Part shown: positions 17,139 through 26,282 of the stretch, piece by piece
Layout of the letters: every line of letters begins with the position of its first letter
Numbering within the stretch: position 1 is the stretch's first letter
Source of the DNA: Intestinimonas massiliensis (ex Afouda et al. 2020)
GTDB lineage: Bacteria > Bacillota > Clostridia > Oscillospirales > Oscillospiraceae
Direction: 5' to 3'
NCBI RefSeq assembly: GCF_900626285.1
Contig: NZ_LR131148.1
Location: 407,877-471,876, forward strand
Length of the DNA: 64,000 nt
Translations under genes and position numbers: made by a program
The notes under the pieces: model-generated
The model's input: the letters and a program-made list of their open reading frames with translations, nothing else
Database searches by the model: none
Told to the model about the DNA's origin: nothing

Positions 17139-18048
17139 GGTGGATCTGTCCGTCGATCTGGCGGGTGTGCGTCTGAAAAACCCCATCGTGGTGGCCTCCG
17201 GTACCTTCGGCTTCGGCCGGGAGTACGGCCAGTTCTATGATCTCAGCGAGCTGGGCGGGATCTGCGCCAAGGGCCTGACCCTCCACCGCCGGGAGGGCAA
17301 TCCGCCTCCCCGCATCGCCGAGACCCCCATGGGCATCCTCAACTCCGTGGGGCTCCAGAACCCCGGTGTGGACGCCTTTATTGAGCATGAGCTGCCCGAG
17401 CTGCGGAAGCACGACCTGGCCGTGATCGCCAACATCTCCGGCAACACCCCGGAGGAGTACGGCATTATGTGTGAGAAGCTGTCGGCGGCTGGGGTGGACA
17501 TGATCGAGGTTAACATCTCCTGTCCCAACGTAAAGGCCGGCGGCCTGGCCTACGGTACCAAGCCGGAACTGGCCGCTGAGGTCACCAGGATGGCCAAGGA
17601 GCACGCCACCGTCCCCGTGATGGTGAAGCTGTCCCCCAATGTCACCGACATCACCGAGATCGCCAAAGCGGTGGCTGACGCCGGGGCGGATGCCCTGTCC
17701 CTCATCAACACCCTGCGGGGCATGCGCATTGACGTGAACACCCGCCGTCCCATTCTGAAGATGAACACCGGCGGCCTGTCCGGTCCCGCCGTACTGCCTG
17801 TGGCGGTGCGGATGGTATGGGAGGTGGCCAATGCGGTGGACCTGCCCATCCTGGGTATGGGCGGCGTGGCCAAGGGCGAGGACGCGGCCCAGCTGATGCT
17901 GGCGGGCGCCAGTGCCGTGGCGGTGGGTACTGCCTGCTTTGCCGATCCCTATGCCCCCATCAAGGTGCGGGACGCCCTGGCGGAGATTGCCGCAAAACAG
18001 GGCCTTGACAAGGTATCTGACCTGACAGGCGGCGTGCGCCCCTGGTAA
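17131..18048 (+). CDS. pyrD: dihydroorotate dehydrogenase 1B catalytic subunit, 305 aa
   Basis: FMN enzyme that oxidises dihydroorotate to orotate in complex with PyrK. Visible motifs are NPIVVASGTFGFG, ANISGNTPEEY, the substrate/catalytic segment VNISCPNVKAGG with the catalytic Cys typical of class 1B, and GMGGVAKGEDA near the FMN phosphate site. The length is normal. The start overlaps the end of pyrK. Confidence 0.97.
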   Translation: MSKVDLSVDLAGVRLKNPIVVASGTFGFGREYGQFYDLSELGGICAKGLTLHRREGNPPPRIAETPMGILNSVGLQNPGVDAFIEHELPELRKHDLAVIANISGNTPEEYGIMCEKLSAAGVDMIEVNISCPNVKAGGLAYGTKPELAAEVTRMAKEHATVPVMVKLSPNVTDITEIAKAVADAGADALSLINTLRGMRIDVNTRRPILKMNTGGLSGPAVLPVAVRMVWEVANAVDLPILGMGGVAKGEDAAQLMLAGASAVAVGTACFADPYAPIKVRDALAEIAAKQGLDKVSDLTGGVRPW

Positions 18049-18062
18049 GGGAAGGAGATACG

Positions 18063-18398
18063 ATGGAGAATACTTATTTCGTATCCTGCTCCATGGAGCA
18101 GTGCGGCGATCTGATCCACAGCGCCATCGTGGACGGCAGTATCACCGGCGAACTGCTGGACCACTATGTGATCCAGGGCCCCAACGGCCTGAAGTGTGCG
18201 GTGATGGTGTATGAAAAGCACTACTGGCGGGCGGGCAACCGCCTGACCCTCACGGTTACCATCGACAATATGAGCGGCCGTACCAGAGTGCATACCATTG
18301 GCGGCGGAGGCGGCGAGGGCCTGTTCCGTTTTGACTGGGGCGCTGCGGAATCCTTTGAGGGCGTGGTGGAGGAAGCACTGTCGCCCTATATGCTCTGA
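18063..18398 (+). CDS. DUF6054-like small protein, 111 aa
   Basis: An alpha/beta protein without signal peptide or membrane segment. The pattern IVDGSITGELLDHYVI, then CAVMVYEKHYWRAGNRLTLT and IGGGGGEGLFRFDWG, resembles the DUF6054 family as I remember it; no function is known. It follows pyrD by 14 bases with GGAAGGAG before the ATG, so it is probably cotranscribed with the pyr operon. Whether it has any role in pyrimidine synthesis cannot be told from the sequence. Confidence 0.75.
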   Translation: MENTYFVSCSMEQCGDLIHSAIVDGSITGELLDHYVIQGPNGLKCAVMVYEKHYWRAGNRLTLTVTIDNMSGRTRVHTIGGGGGEGLFRFDWGAAESFEGVVEEALSPYML

Positions 18399-18449
18399 GC
18401 TCACAGAGCGTGCGATTACTTACCAAAGAGAGAGCAGGTATATACAGAC

Positions 18450-19625
18450 ATGACAAGAATCTATCTGATCCGCCATGCAGAGGCGGAGGGCAATCTGTAC
18501 CGCCGTGTCCACGGATGGTATGACAGCCTGATCACCGACAACGGTTACCGGCAGATTTCCGCTTTGCGCGGGCGGTTTGACAATATCCCCATTGACGCGG
18601 TATATTCCAGCGATCTGTTCCGAACCATGACCACCGCCAAGGCCATCTATGTCTCCCACGGCCTGGAGCTGCATACCCGCCCCGACCTGCGGGAGATCGG
18701 CGTAGGGGAATGGGAGGATGTGCCCTGGGGCGAACTGTCCCACCGGGACGGGGAGCGGCTGTATGAGTTCAACCACAGCTCCCCCAAGTTCCAGGTGGAG
18801 GGCGGCGAGACCTTTGCCCAGGTGCAGAAGCGGATGCTGGATGCGGTGCGGGATATTGCCGAGCAGCATCCGGACCAGACAGTAGCGGTGTTCTCCCACG
18901 GTACCGCGATCCGCAGTCTTCAGGCCAGGATCCGCGGCCTGGGACCGGGTGAGATGGACGGTTTGGGCCACAGCGACAATACCGGCGTCACCTGCCTGAC
19001 GGTGGATTCCCACGGCATTTGCCGCCTGGTGTTTGAAAACGACAGCTCCCACCTGCCGGAGGAGATCTCCACCCTGGCCCGGCAGAAGTGGTGGAAGTCC
19101 CGGGAGAGCAGCCTGGCTGACGCCAATCTGTGGTTCCGCCCTCTGGATATGGAGACGGAGGGGGAGCGCTATCGGGACGCCCGGAGCGACGCTTGGCAGG
19201 ACATCCACGGCACGGAGATCCCCTGCGACAGTGAGGGCTTCCGGCGGGACGCCCTGCGCTGCTGGTCCCAGGATCCCCAAAAGGCGGTGATGGCCGCTAT
19301 GCTGGGGGAGGAGTTTGCCGGTGTTCTCCAGCTGGATCTGGAGCGCTGGGCGGATGAGGGGATCGGCTATATCCCCTTCGTGTACATGTCCCCGGACTAC
19401 CGGAAAAAGGGCCTGGGGGTCCAGCTGATCGGCCAGGCGGTGTCCACCTACCGGCCCCTGGGCCGCACCAGGCTGCGGCTGCGCTGCGCGCCGGACAACG
19501 GGGTGGCACAGCGTTTTTATAAAAAATATGGGTTCGTAAAAGTCGGGGAGGTCCAGGGGGCCGGCGGCGTGCCGCTGGATCTGCTGGAAAAATACATCGG
19601 CTTTGATACGGACGAATCGAGGTAA
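18450..19625 (+). CDS. fusion of histidine phosphatase and GNAT acetyltransferase, 391 aa
   Basis: Residues 1-200 form a phosphoglycerate-mutase-like histidine phosphatase: catalytic LIRHAEAEGN, SSDLFRTMTTA, the GEWEDVPWGE segment and second His in VFSHGTAIRSL. Residues about 215-385 form a GNAT N-acetyltransferase, with PFVYMSPDYRKKGLGVQLIG as the acetyl-CoA motif A and APDNGVAQRFYKKYGF as motif B. There is no stop or frameshift between them. Neither substrate is known. It sits 51 bases after the DUF6054-like gene and 1 base before ygiQ. Confidence 0.88.
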   Translation: MTRIYLIRHAEAEGNLYRRVHGWYDSLITDNGYRQISALRGRFDNIPIDAVYSSDLFRTMTTAKAIYVSHGLELHTRPDLREIGVGEWEDVPWGELSHRDGERLYEFNHSSPKFQVEGGETFAQVQKRMLDAVRDIAEQHPDQTVAVFSHGTAIRSLQARIRGLGPGEMDGLGHSDNTGVTCLTVDSHGICRLVFENDSSHLPEEISTLARQKWWKSRESSLADANLWFRPLDMETEGERYRDARSDAWQDIHGTEIPCDSEGFRRDALRCWSQDPQKAVMAAMLGEEFAGVLQLDLERWADEGIGYIPFVYMSPDYRKKGLGVQLIGQAVSTYRPLGRTRLRLRCAPDNGVAQRFYKKYGFVKVGEVQGAGGVPLDLLEKYIGFDTDESR

Positions 19626-19626
19626 T

Positions 19627-21570
19627 ATGAACAAGTTTCTTCCCGTTTCCAAGGCAGACCTGGCGGAGCGGGGCTGGGATTGGTACGACTTTCTCATCAT
19701 CACTGGCGACGCCTATGTGGATCACCCCTCCTTCGGCCCGGCCATCATCTCCCGGCTGCTGGAGGCGGAGGGGTACCGGGTGGCCATTCTGGCCCAGCCG
19801 GACTGGCGCAAGGCGGAATCCTTTACAGTGTTGGGCCGGCCCCGGCTGGGTGTGATGCTCTCCGCCGGCAACATCGACTCCATGGTGGCCCACTATACCG
19901 TGGCCAAAAAACGCCGGCATGACGACGCCTATTCCCCGGGAAACAAGGCCGGCCTGCGGCCGGACCGGGCGGTCATCGTCTACTCCAACAAGGTGCGGGA
20001 GGCTTTTGGCGATATCCCTCTGGTGATCGGCGGGCTGGAGGCCTCCCTGCGGCGGTTTGCCCACTACGACTACTGGGAGGACAAGGTGCGCCGCTCGGTG
20101 CTGTTCGACAGCCAGGCCGACCTGCTGGTGTACGGCATGGGGGAGACCGCCACCAAGGAGATCGCCGCCCGTCTGGCCTCCGGCACCCCCATCGGCGAGA
20201 TCAGAGATGTAAAGGGAACGGCCTTTATTGGACGGACCCCCGGCGACTGCGCCTATCCCATGGTGGAGTGCCCCTCCTTTGAGCAGGTGCGCTCTGACAA
20301 GCGGCAGTACGCGGTGGCCAACCAGATCCAGTATGAGGAGCACGACCCGGTGCGGGGAAAGGCAATTCTCCAGCGGCATGAGGACCGTCTGCTCATCGTC
20401 AATCCTCCTGCCATGCCTCTGACCACGGCGGAGCTGGACTATGTGGCTGAACTGCCCTATGTGCGGGAGCCCCATCCCATGTACGATTCCATGGGCGGTG
20501 TGCCCGCCATTGAAGAGGTGCGCTTCTCGGTGGCCCACAACCGGGGCTGCTTCGGAGCCTGCAACTTCTGCTCCCTGGCCTTCCACCAGGGGCGGATTAT
20601 CTCCTCCCGCAGCCACGAGAGTGTGCTGAGAGAGGTGGAGGCCCTGACCCATCACCCCGGCTTCAAGGGCTACATCCACGACGTGGGCGGTCCTACCGCC
20701 AACTTCCGCCGCCCGGCCTGCAGGAAGCAGCTGAAGGCGGGAATGTGCCGGAACCGGGCCTGTCTGGCCCCGGAACCCTGCCCCAATCTGGACGCCGACC
20801 ACACCGACTACCTGATGCTGCTGCGGAAGATTCGGGCGATACCCGGTGTGAAAAAGGTGTTCATCCGCTCCGGCATCCGGTTCGACTACATGATGAAGGA
20901 CAAGAGCGGGGAGTTTTTTGCCGAACTGGTAAAATACCACGTGTCCGGTCAGCTGAAGGTGGCGCCGGAGCACTGCGTGGACAGTGTGCTGGACTACATG
21001 GGCAAGCCCCATATCGCGGTGTACGAGAAGTTCCGGCGCAAGTACGAGTCCCTGAACCAGAAGTACGGCAAGGAGCAGTATCTGGTACCCTATCTCATGT
21101 CCTCCCACCCCGGCTGCACCATGGAGGACGCGGTGCGCCTGGCGGAGTGGCTGAACAAGTCGGGCCGCCAGCCGGAGCAGGTCCAGGATTTTTATCCCAC
21201 CCCCGGCACCCTGTCCACCTGCATGTACTATACCGGTATCGACCCCCGCACCATGCAGCCGGTTTACGTGCCCAAGAATCCCCACGAAAAGGCCATGCAG
21301 CGGGCACTGATGCAGTGGAAGCGGCCGGAGAAGCGGGCGCTGGTGCGGGAGGCCCTCCACGTGGCCCATCGGGAGGACCTGATCGGCTACGGCAAGGAAT
21401 GTCTCCTGCGGCCCGTCAGCCGGAAGCCGGAAGGGGAGACCCGCCGGAAGGGAAAGGAGCCGGAGCGGCCCAGCCGCCCGGAAAAGAAGGCCCGCCCGGT
21501 AAAAAAGGCAGGCTGGGCGGCGGCCAAACCCAAGAAGAACGCCCGGCCCCGGAAAAAGCGGCCCCATTAA
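19627..21570 (+). CDS. YgiQ family radical SAM protein, 647 aa
   Basis: Large radical SAM enzyme of unknown reaction, conserved across bacteria. The N-terminal half has the YgiQ-specific FLIITGDAYVDHPSFG and GGLEASLRRFAHYDYW. The cluster motif CFGACNFCSL (CxxxCxxC) lies near residue 310. The C-terminal tail is Lys/Arg/Pro-rich and probably disordered. The ATG (MNKFLPVSK) follows GAGGT and starts one base after the previous stop. A strong terminator follows. Confidence 0.93.
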   Translation: MNKFLPVSKADLAERGWDWYDFLIITGDAYVDHPSFGPAIISRLLEAEGYRVAILAQPDWRKAESFTVLGRPRLGVMLSAGNIDSMVAHYTVAKKRRHDDAYSPGNKAGLRPDRAVIVYSNKVREAFGDIPLVIGGLEASLRRFAHYDYWEDKVRRSVLFDSQADLLVYGMGETATKEIAARLASGTPIGEIRDVKGTAFIGRTPGDCAYPMVECPSFEQVRSDKRQYAVANQIQYEEHDPVRGKAILQRHEDRLLIVNPPAMPLTTAELDYVAELPYVREPHPMYDSMGGVPAIEEVRFSVAHNRGCFGACNFCSLAFHQGRIISSRSHESVLREVEALTHHPGFKGYIHDVGGPTANFRRPACRKQLKAGMCRNRACLAPEPCPNLDADHTDYLMLLRKIRAIPGVKKVFIRSGIRFDYMMKDKSGEFFAELVKYHVSGQLKVAPEHCVDSVLDYMGKPHIAVYEKFRRKYESLNQKYGKEQYLVPYLMSSHPGCTMEDAVRLAEWLNKSGRQPEQVQDFYPTPGTLSTCMYYTGIDPRTMQPVYVPKNPHEKAMQRALMQWKRPEKRALVREALHVAHREDLIGYGKECLLRPVSRKPEGETRRKGKEPERPSRPEKKARPVKKAGWAAAKPKKNARPRKKRPH

Positions 21571-21576
21571 AGGAAG

Positions 21577-21625
21577 AAAAAAGGCAGGCACACGGATTGT
21601 CCCGTGTGCCTGCCTTTCTTTTTAC
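21577..21625. terminator. bidirectional terminator between ygiQ and the adaptor gene
   Basis: AAAGGCAGGCACACGG / CCGTGTGCCTGCCTTT with T-rich sequence on both strands, between convergent genes. Confidence 0.92.
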
Positions 21626-21629
21626 TGAT

Positions 21630-23078
21630 TTACGGAAGCAGGACCTGGTCCTCGGTGGTCAGCCCCTGGAGGATCTCGGTATACCCGCCGCCGGAGACGC
21701 CGGTCTCCACTTCCACCTCCGCAGCCTTGCCGTCCCGGAGCACCTGCACCTTGCCGCCGCTGACCGCCCGGGAGGGTACCCGGAGGCAGTCCTCCTTCTG
21801 CTCGGTGATGATGGCCACATTGACGTTCATACCGTCCCGCAGGCCGGTGGTGTCGTCCAGGGAGAGTTCCACGGTGTAGTCGGTGACGCCGCCGGAGGTA
21901 ATGCCGGTGTCGTCGATGCGCTCCACCGTGCCGGTATAGCTCCTGGGCTGGCCGCTGTCGTCGGTGAAGGAGATCTGAGCCTGCTGGCCGGGCCAGATCC
22001 GCTCGATGTACTGCTCATTGATGTCGGCGTGGACGCACAGCGCCTCCGGCTGGGCCAGCACCGCCATGGGGGTGCCTGCCGCCGCCATGTCCCCGGTCTT
22101 TACCGACCGGGTGAGGATGACGCCGTCAGCGGGCGCCAGAATGGTGTAGTCCACCCGCTTGTCCTCCAGCTGGGAGAGGGAGGTGCGTGCCGATTCCACC
22201 GACAGGGAGGCGTTGGTGACCGCGTTGGTCAGGCTGTCGTTCTTGATGGTCATCACCGTCTGCCCGGCGGTGACGGCGGTGCCCACCTGGATGGGCAGAG
22301 AGACCACCTGACCGGACTGGGTGGCGTAGATGGACTGCTCAGTGGCGTAGCTGACGGTGCCCGTGTCCATACAGGCCGCGCCGCCGATGCTGGCGGAGGC
22401 CACGTCTCCGCTGAGCACGGTGCCGGGGTTCTGGAAGGAGAGCTCCACATATACCCCCGTCCTGCCGCCGGAGAGGGCGCTGGAGGTGTCATAGATCCGC
22501 TTCACCGTGCCGGTCACCGTCTCGGCCCGGCTGGGGAAGGAGATGACGGCAGAGGCGCCCACGGAAAATCCGGCGGCGTCCTCCGTGAAGAAGGGGACCG
22601 TGAGCTTCAGGTTCTGGCTGTCCACCACCTGAGCGATGGGGGTGCCGGAGGACACGAAGTCTCCCACGTGGACGTTGACGGCGGTGATGGTGCCCGAGGC
22701 ATAGGCGGTAACCGTCAGGTCGTCGCAGGCGGCCTGGGCCTGGCTCAGGGCGGCCTGAGCGCTGTCCAGAGAGAGCTTGGCCTGCTCGATCTGGTCCTCC
22801 AGGTCCCCTGCGTCTATGACGTACAGCTCCTGCCCCGCGGTGACGGTGTCACCCTCCTCAATGGCGCAGGACACCACCGTGCCGCTGACCTGAGGGACAA
22901 TGCTGTAATTGTCCCGATAAGTGACGGTGCCGGTATCTTCTACTGTGTTCTCTACCGGCCCGATGTCCGGAAAGACGGTCTCCTGCTCCTGGTCGTCCTC
23001 GCTGGAGCATCCCGCCAGAAGAGCCAGGCTCAGCAGACAGGCCAGCACCGTACTCCCGTGTTTTCTGCGATCTCGCAT
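21630..23078 (-). CDS. HlyD/MacA-type efflux adaptor lipoprotein, 482 aa
   Basis: Membrane-fusion-type adaptor anchored outside the membrane. The lipobox is LALLAGC, with the lipid Cys near residue 23. Two biotinyl-lipoyl-like halves (VPQVSGTVVSCAIEEGDTV and a second copy near 270 with SGQVVSLPIQVGTAVTAG) flank helical hairpins, followed by beta-barrel domains. ATG at 23078 is eight bases after AAGGGG; a GTG three codons upstream overlaps the site. It is the last gene of an ATPase-permease-adaptor operon. Having two lipoyl-type repeats is more than the usual one. Confidence 0.9.
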   Translation of the reverse strand: MRDRRKHGSTVLACLLSLALLAGCSSEDDQEQETVFPDIGPVENTVEDTGTVTYRDNYSIVPQVSGTVVSCAIEEGDTVTAGQELYVIDAGDLEDQIEQAKLSLDSAQAALSQAQAACDDLTVTAYASGTITAVNVHVGDFVSSGTPIAQVVDSQNLKLTVPFFTEDAAGFSVGASAVISFPSRAETVTGTVKRIYDTSSALSGGRTGVYVELSFQNPGTVLSGDVASASIGGAACMDTGTVSYATEQSIYATQSGQVVSLPIQVGTAVTAGQTVMTIKNDSLTNAVTNASLSVESARTSLSQLEDKRVDYTILAPADGVILTRSVKTGDMAAAGTPMAVLAQPEALCVHADINEQYIERIWPGQQAQISFTDDSGQPRSYTGTVERIDDTGITSGGVTDYTVELSLDDTTGLRDGMNVNVAIITEQKEDCLRVPSRAVSGGKVQVLRDGKAAEVEVETGVSGGGYTEILQGLTTEDQVLLP

Positions 23079-23128
23079 CAGATCCACCCCTTTTGCTGTG
23101 AAGGAACCATGTATTTGCTCTGCCGGAC

Positions 23129-25441
23129 CTATTCCACGCTTTTCAGCGCACCCAGCATGTCGATTTCCCGCATTTTCCGCCCGATGACCACGTTGACCGC
23201 CAGGGCAAACAGCATGGTCACTGCACAGGACAGACCGATGGCCCTGGCGGTGATGACAACCTCCAGGGGCATGGAGGTAATGGAGAGGATCAGGAACCGG
23301 TCCAGTCCGATGCCCAGGGGGATACCCAGCAGAATGCCTGCGGCGGCAAAGATCAGATTCTCGCTGAGCTGAAGATACTTGATCTCCCGCTCGTGGAAGC
23401 CCAGCACCATCAGGGTGGCCAGGCTCCGGATCTGTTCAAAGAAGCTCATGATACCCAGGTTATAGATGACGATACAGGCCAGTCCGCCGCCGAAGACGAT
23501 AAGAATGTACACCACCATGGAGGTGTTTGCCATCTTTTCCACCACTGCGGCGGTGACGGTCTCCCGGCTCTGCCAGCCGTCCACAAAGTCATAGCTGTCC
23601 AACTGGGTCTCCAGCATGGCCGTGTCACCGGCGGTCAGGTAGGCGGCAGTGGGGGTATAGGCCCGGCCCAGGTTCCGCCAGATGCTCCGGCTGACATAAG
23701 CTCCGCTGACACAGCGGTTGACCTCTGCCACCCTCAGGGTGACATAGCCGCTCTCTCCCGTGAAGCGGAGGGTGACAGTGTCCCCCTCCTTCAGTCCCAG
23801 GTCGTCCGCCAGCTGCTGCTCCAGCACCAGTCCGTCCTCCGGCAGAGCCAGAGGAGCGTCGGCGTAGGGGTCATACAGGTGGAGGGATACGCTGTCCTCC
23901 GCCACCGTCAGGGTGGAGGTGGCCCGCTGGTCCTCACTGTACAGCCAGCAGGTGGTGGTCATCTCCAGCTCCGCGCTGGTGACGCCGGGGGTGGTAACCA
24001 GACGGCTGTACTGGCTTTCGGTGACCGAGGTATTCAGATCGGCCATCACGTCATAGCGGTTCTGGTTCTGGGCCAGGGCATTGGAGTAAGCGTCCATGGA
24101 ATCCTTGATGGCGAAGGCCATGAACACCAGGGCCATGCAGAAGGCGATGCCCACCACGCAGGTGAACATGCGCACCTTGTTGCGGAAGGTATTGCGCAGG
24201 ATGTATTTCTGATTGAAGCCCAGCCGCCGCCACAGGGGGCGGATATGCTCCAGCATCAGGGACCCGCCGCTCTTGGGGGCCTTGGGCCGCATACACTGGG
24301 CGGGGGTCTCCTTCAGCAGGGACCGGGCCACCAGCCAGGCGCTGCCGATGCAGCACAGGGCGGTGAGGCCCAGGGCCTGTCCCCAGGCGGGGAAGTCGTG
24401 GACGATGTCGGTGGGAGGCAGGTCGCAGCCGGTGGCGATGGTCCAGACGATGAGGGCAGAGATGTATTTGCTCAGCAGCGCTCCCGGCGGGAAGCCCACG
24501 ATGACCACCAGCAGGGCGTGGAGCAGGTAGTAGAACAGAATGGTCCGGTCGGAGTAGCCCAGGGCCTTGAAGGTACCGATGTCCGACCGGGCGCTTTCGA
24601 TGAGCCGGTTCATGGTGCTCACCATCATCAGCACCGCGCACAGGAAGAACAGGGTGGGGAAGAAGGTGAGGATGGGCACCAGATTGTTTTTGGTCTCCAT
24701 CAGGGAGTAGGCCTGCTGGTTGTCCTCCAGGGCCAGGATATTGACCACCTTGCTGCCCAGCACGTCGTCCACCTGGCCGCGGATCTGGGCGGTGGACACG
24801 TCGTCGGCGGTGGTGATGCAGATCTGATTATAGATGTGGGAGCCCATCACGCCGCTGAGCACTTCTTCCTTCACATAGGCGAAGCCGTAGCGGGACAGGT
24901 CGGGGGAGGGGGTGGTGGTGTTGACGGGGTAGAGGCACTCCGGGTCCTTGCCCACGCCGCACACCTGCAGCCGCAGGTGGACGCCCAGGCCGGTGAGGGT
25001 GATCTCATACCAGTCCCCCACCCGCAGCCCCCTGGCCTCGGCAAACTGATCGCTGAGGAAAATCTCCTGGTTGCCCTGGGGCAGGCGGCCCTCCGTCACG
25101 TAGGGAGTATTGATGGCCTGATCCTCCGGCACACCATAGAGAGAGAGGGTGATGTCGCTGTCGTGCCGCTCCTCCGCGTCCAGCACCACCCGGGGCTGCA
25201 CTCCGGTGACTCCGTCCAGAGCCTCCAAAGCCCGGCAGTCCGCCATGTCCAGCCCCACGCCGGTGATCCAGTAGTCGGCCACGTTCTGGGTGTCATAGTA
25301 GTTCCCCATGATGCGGTCCACATTATAGATGATCCCGCTGAGGGCGGTATACACCACCACGGCGATCATGGTGATGATGCTCACCGAGATAAGCCGGGAG
25401 GCGGTGCGCCGCAGATCCCGGAAAAAATTCCTCCAGATCAT
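23129..25441 (-). CDS. ABC transporter permease with two FtsX domains, 770 aa
   Basis: Permease of the MacB/FtsX or type VII class. One N-terminal membrane helix (SVSIITMIAVVVYTAL) precedes a large extracytoplasmic region (about 50-240). A first FtsX block of membrane helices follows near 255-365, then a fourth helix after RNTFRNKVRMFTCVVG, a second outer region, and a final FtsX block (about 640-765). It starts 1 base after the ATPase stop. With the ATPase and adaptor it should export a peptide, lipid or drug; the substrate is unknown. Confidence 0.92.
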   Translation of the reverse strand: MIWRNFFRDLRRTASRLISVSIITMIAVVVYTALSGIIYNVDRIMGNYYDTQNVADYWITGVGLDMADCRALEALDGVTGVQPRVVLDAEERHDSDITLSLYGVPEDQAINTPYVTEGRLPQGNQEIFLSDQFAEARGLRVGDWYEITLTGLGVHLRLQVCGVGKDPECLYPVNTTTPSPDLSRYGFAYVKEEVLSGVMGSHIYNQICITTADDVSTAQIRGQVDDVLGSKVVNILALEDNQQAYSLMETKNNLVPILTFFPTLFFLCAVLMMVSTMNRLIESARSDIGTFKALGYSDRTILFYYLLHALLVVIVGFPPGALLSKYISALIVWTIATGCDLPPTDIVHDFPAWGQALGLTALCCIGSAWLVARSLLKETPAQCMRPKAPKSGGSLMLEHIRPLWRRLGFNQKYILRNTFRNKVRMFTCVVGIAFCMALVFMAFAIKDSMDAYSNALAQNQNRYDVMADLNTSVTESQYSRLVTTPGVTSAELEMTTTCWLYSEDQRATSTLTVAEDSVSLHLYDPYADAPLALPEDGLVLEQQLADDLGLKEGDTVTLRFTGESGYVTLRVAEVNRCVSGAYVSRSIWRNLGRAYTPTAAYLTAGDTAMLETQLDSYDFVDGWQSRETVTAAVVEKMANTSMVVYILIVFGGGLACIVIYNLGIMSFFEQIRSLATLMVLGFHEREIKYLQLSENLIFAAAGILLGIPLGIGLDRFLILSITSMPLEVVITARAIGLSCAVTMLFALAVNVVIGRKMREIDMLGALKSVE

Positions 25442-25442
25442 G

Positions 25443-26144
25443 CTACCACTCTAGCTCCTGCACCGGTACCGGGTTGGGATTTTCCGTAAAGGATTCGATC
25501 TTTCCGCTCTTCATGCGGATGACGATATCGGCGGTGGGGGCCAGGGCCCCGTTGTGGGTGACCACCACCACCGTCTTTTTGCTCTTCTTGCACAGATCGT
25601 AGAGCAAGGCCAGGATGGCCTTGCCCGTCACATAGTCCAGGGCGCCGGTGGGCTCGTCGCACAGCAGCACGTCGGGATTTTTGGCCAGGGCACGGGCGAT
25701 GGCGCCCCGCTGCTGCTCACCGCCGGAGCACTGGGCAGGGAAGTTGCCCATCCGGTCACCCAGCCCCACCATGTTCAGCACCTCTTTGGCGTCCAGAGGA
25801 TTCTTGCAGATCTGGCTGGCCAGCTCCACATTTTCCAGCACCGTCAGGCTGGGCATCAGGTTGTAGAACTGGAACACAAAGCCGATGCTCTCCCGCCGGT
25901 ACTGGGTGAGCTGCTTTTTATTGAAGCTGGAGATCTCTTTGTCGTTGACAAAGACCTTGCCGGCGGTAGGGGAATCCATACCGCCCAGAATGTTGAGTAC
26001 CGTAGACTTACCGGCGCCGCTGGCCCCCAGAATGATGGTGTACTTGCCCTCCGGGATGGTAAAGCTCACGTCGTCCACCGCCCGGATGGTGGTCTTACCC
26101 ATCACATATTCCCGAACCACATGTTCCAGCCGCACGCCCGCCAT
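25443..26144 (-). CDS. ABC transporter ATP-binding protein, MacB/LolD-type, 233 aa
   Basis: Energises the FtsX-type permease downstream. Walker A GASGAGKST (about residues 37-45), Q-loop in IGFVFQFYNLMPSLTV, signature CSGGEQQRGAIARAL, Walker B VLLCDEPTGALD and H-loop VVVVTHN are all intact. The LLCDEPTGALD form is typical of the MacB/LolD subfamily. ATG (MAGVRLEH) lies eight bases after GGAAGGGG; a GTG three codons earlier is possible. First gene of the operon, preceded by a good promoter. Confidence 0.94.
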   Translation of the reverse strand: MAGVRLEHVVREYVMGKTTIRAVDDVSFTIPEGKYTIILGASGAGKSTVLNILGGMDSPTAGKVFVNDKEISSFNKKQLTQYRRESIGFVFQFYNLMPSLTVLENVELASQICKNPLDAKEVLNMVGLGDRMGNFPAQCSGGEQQRGAIARALAKNPDVLLCDEPTGALDYVTGKAILALLYDLCKKSKKTVVVVTHNGALAPTADIVIRMKSGKIESFTENPNPVPVQELEW

Positions 26145-26186
26145 CGGTGACACCCCTTCCGGCAGTTGGATTTCTTATTTTGTTTT

Positions 26187-26216
26187 ATTATAGCGTTTTT
26201 TCACATATTGCGTCAA
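26187..26216 (-). promoter_or_regulatory. promoter of the ATPase-permease-adaptor operon
   Basis: On the minus strand TTGACG (26216-26211), an 18-base spacer and TATAAT (26192-26187). The ATPase start is about 43 bases downstream. Confidence 0.75.
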
Positions 26217-26231
26217 GGCGGGGGGTATAGA

Positions 26232-26263
26232 AAAGCAGCCTGCCTTTTCAGGCAGGCTGCTGT
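26232..26263 (-). terminator. terminator of pyrG
   Basis: AGCAGCCTGCC / GGCAGGCTGCT with a six-base loop, about 20 bases beyond the pyrG stop, followed by TTTTC on the minus strand. Confidence 0.85.
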
Positions 26264-26282
26264 GCTTCCAACAGGTTACGAA

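Noticed and set aside
14163..17186. A 1007-codon open frame on the minus strand
   Set aside because: It lies antisense to pyrC-pyrF-pyrK-pyrD, has no domain, and is His/Gly/Leu-rich as expected for a shadow of GC-rich codons.
19297..21591. A 764-codon minus-strand frame
   Set aside because: Antisense shadow of ygiQ and the fusion gene; no ribosome site or family.
20745..23372. An 875-codon plus-strand frame
   Set aside because: Runs out of frame through ygiQ and antisense through the adaptor gene; low-complexity Gly/His/Asp composition.
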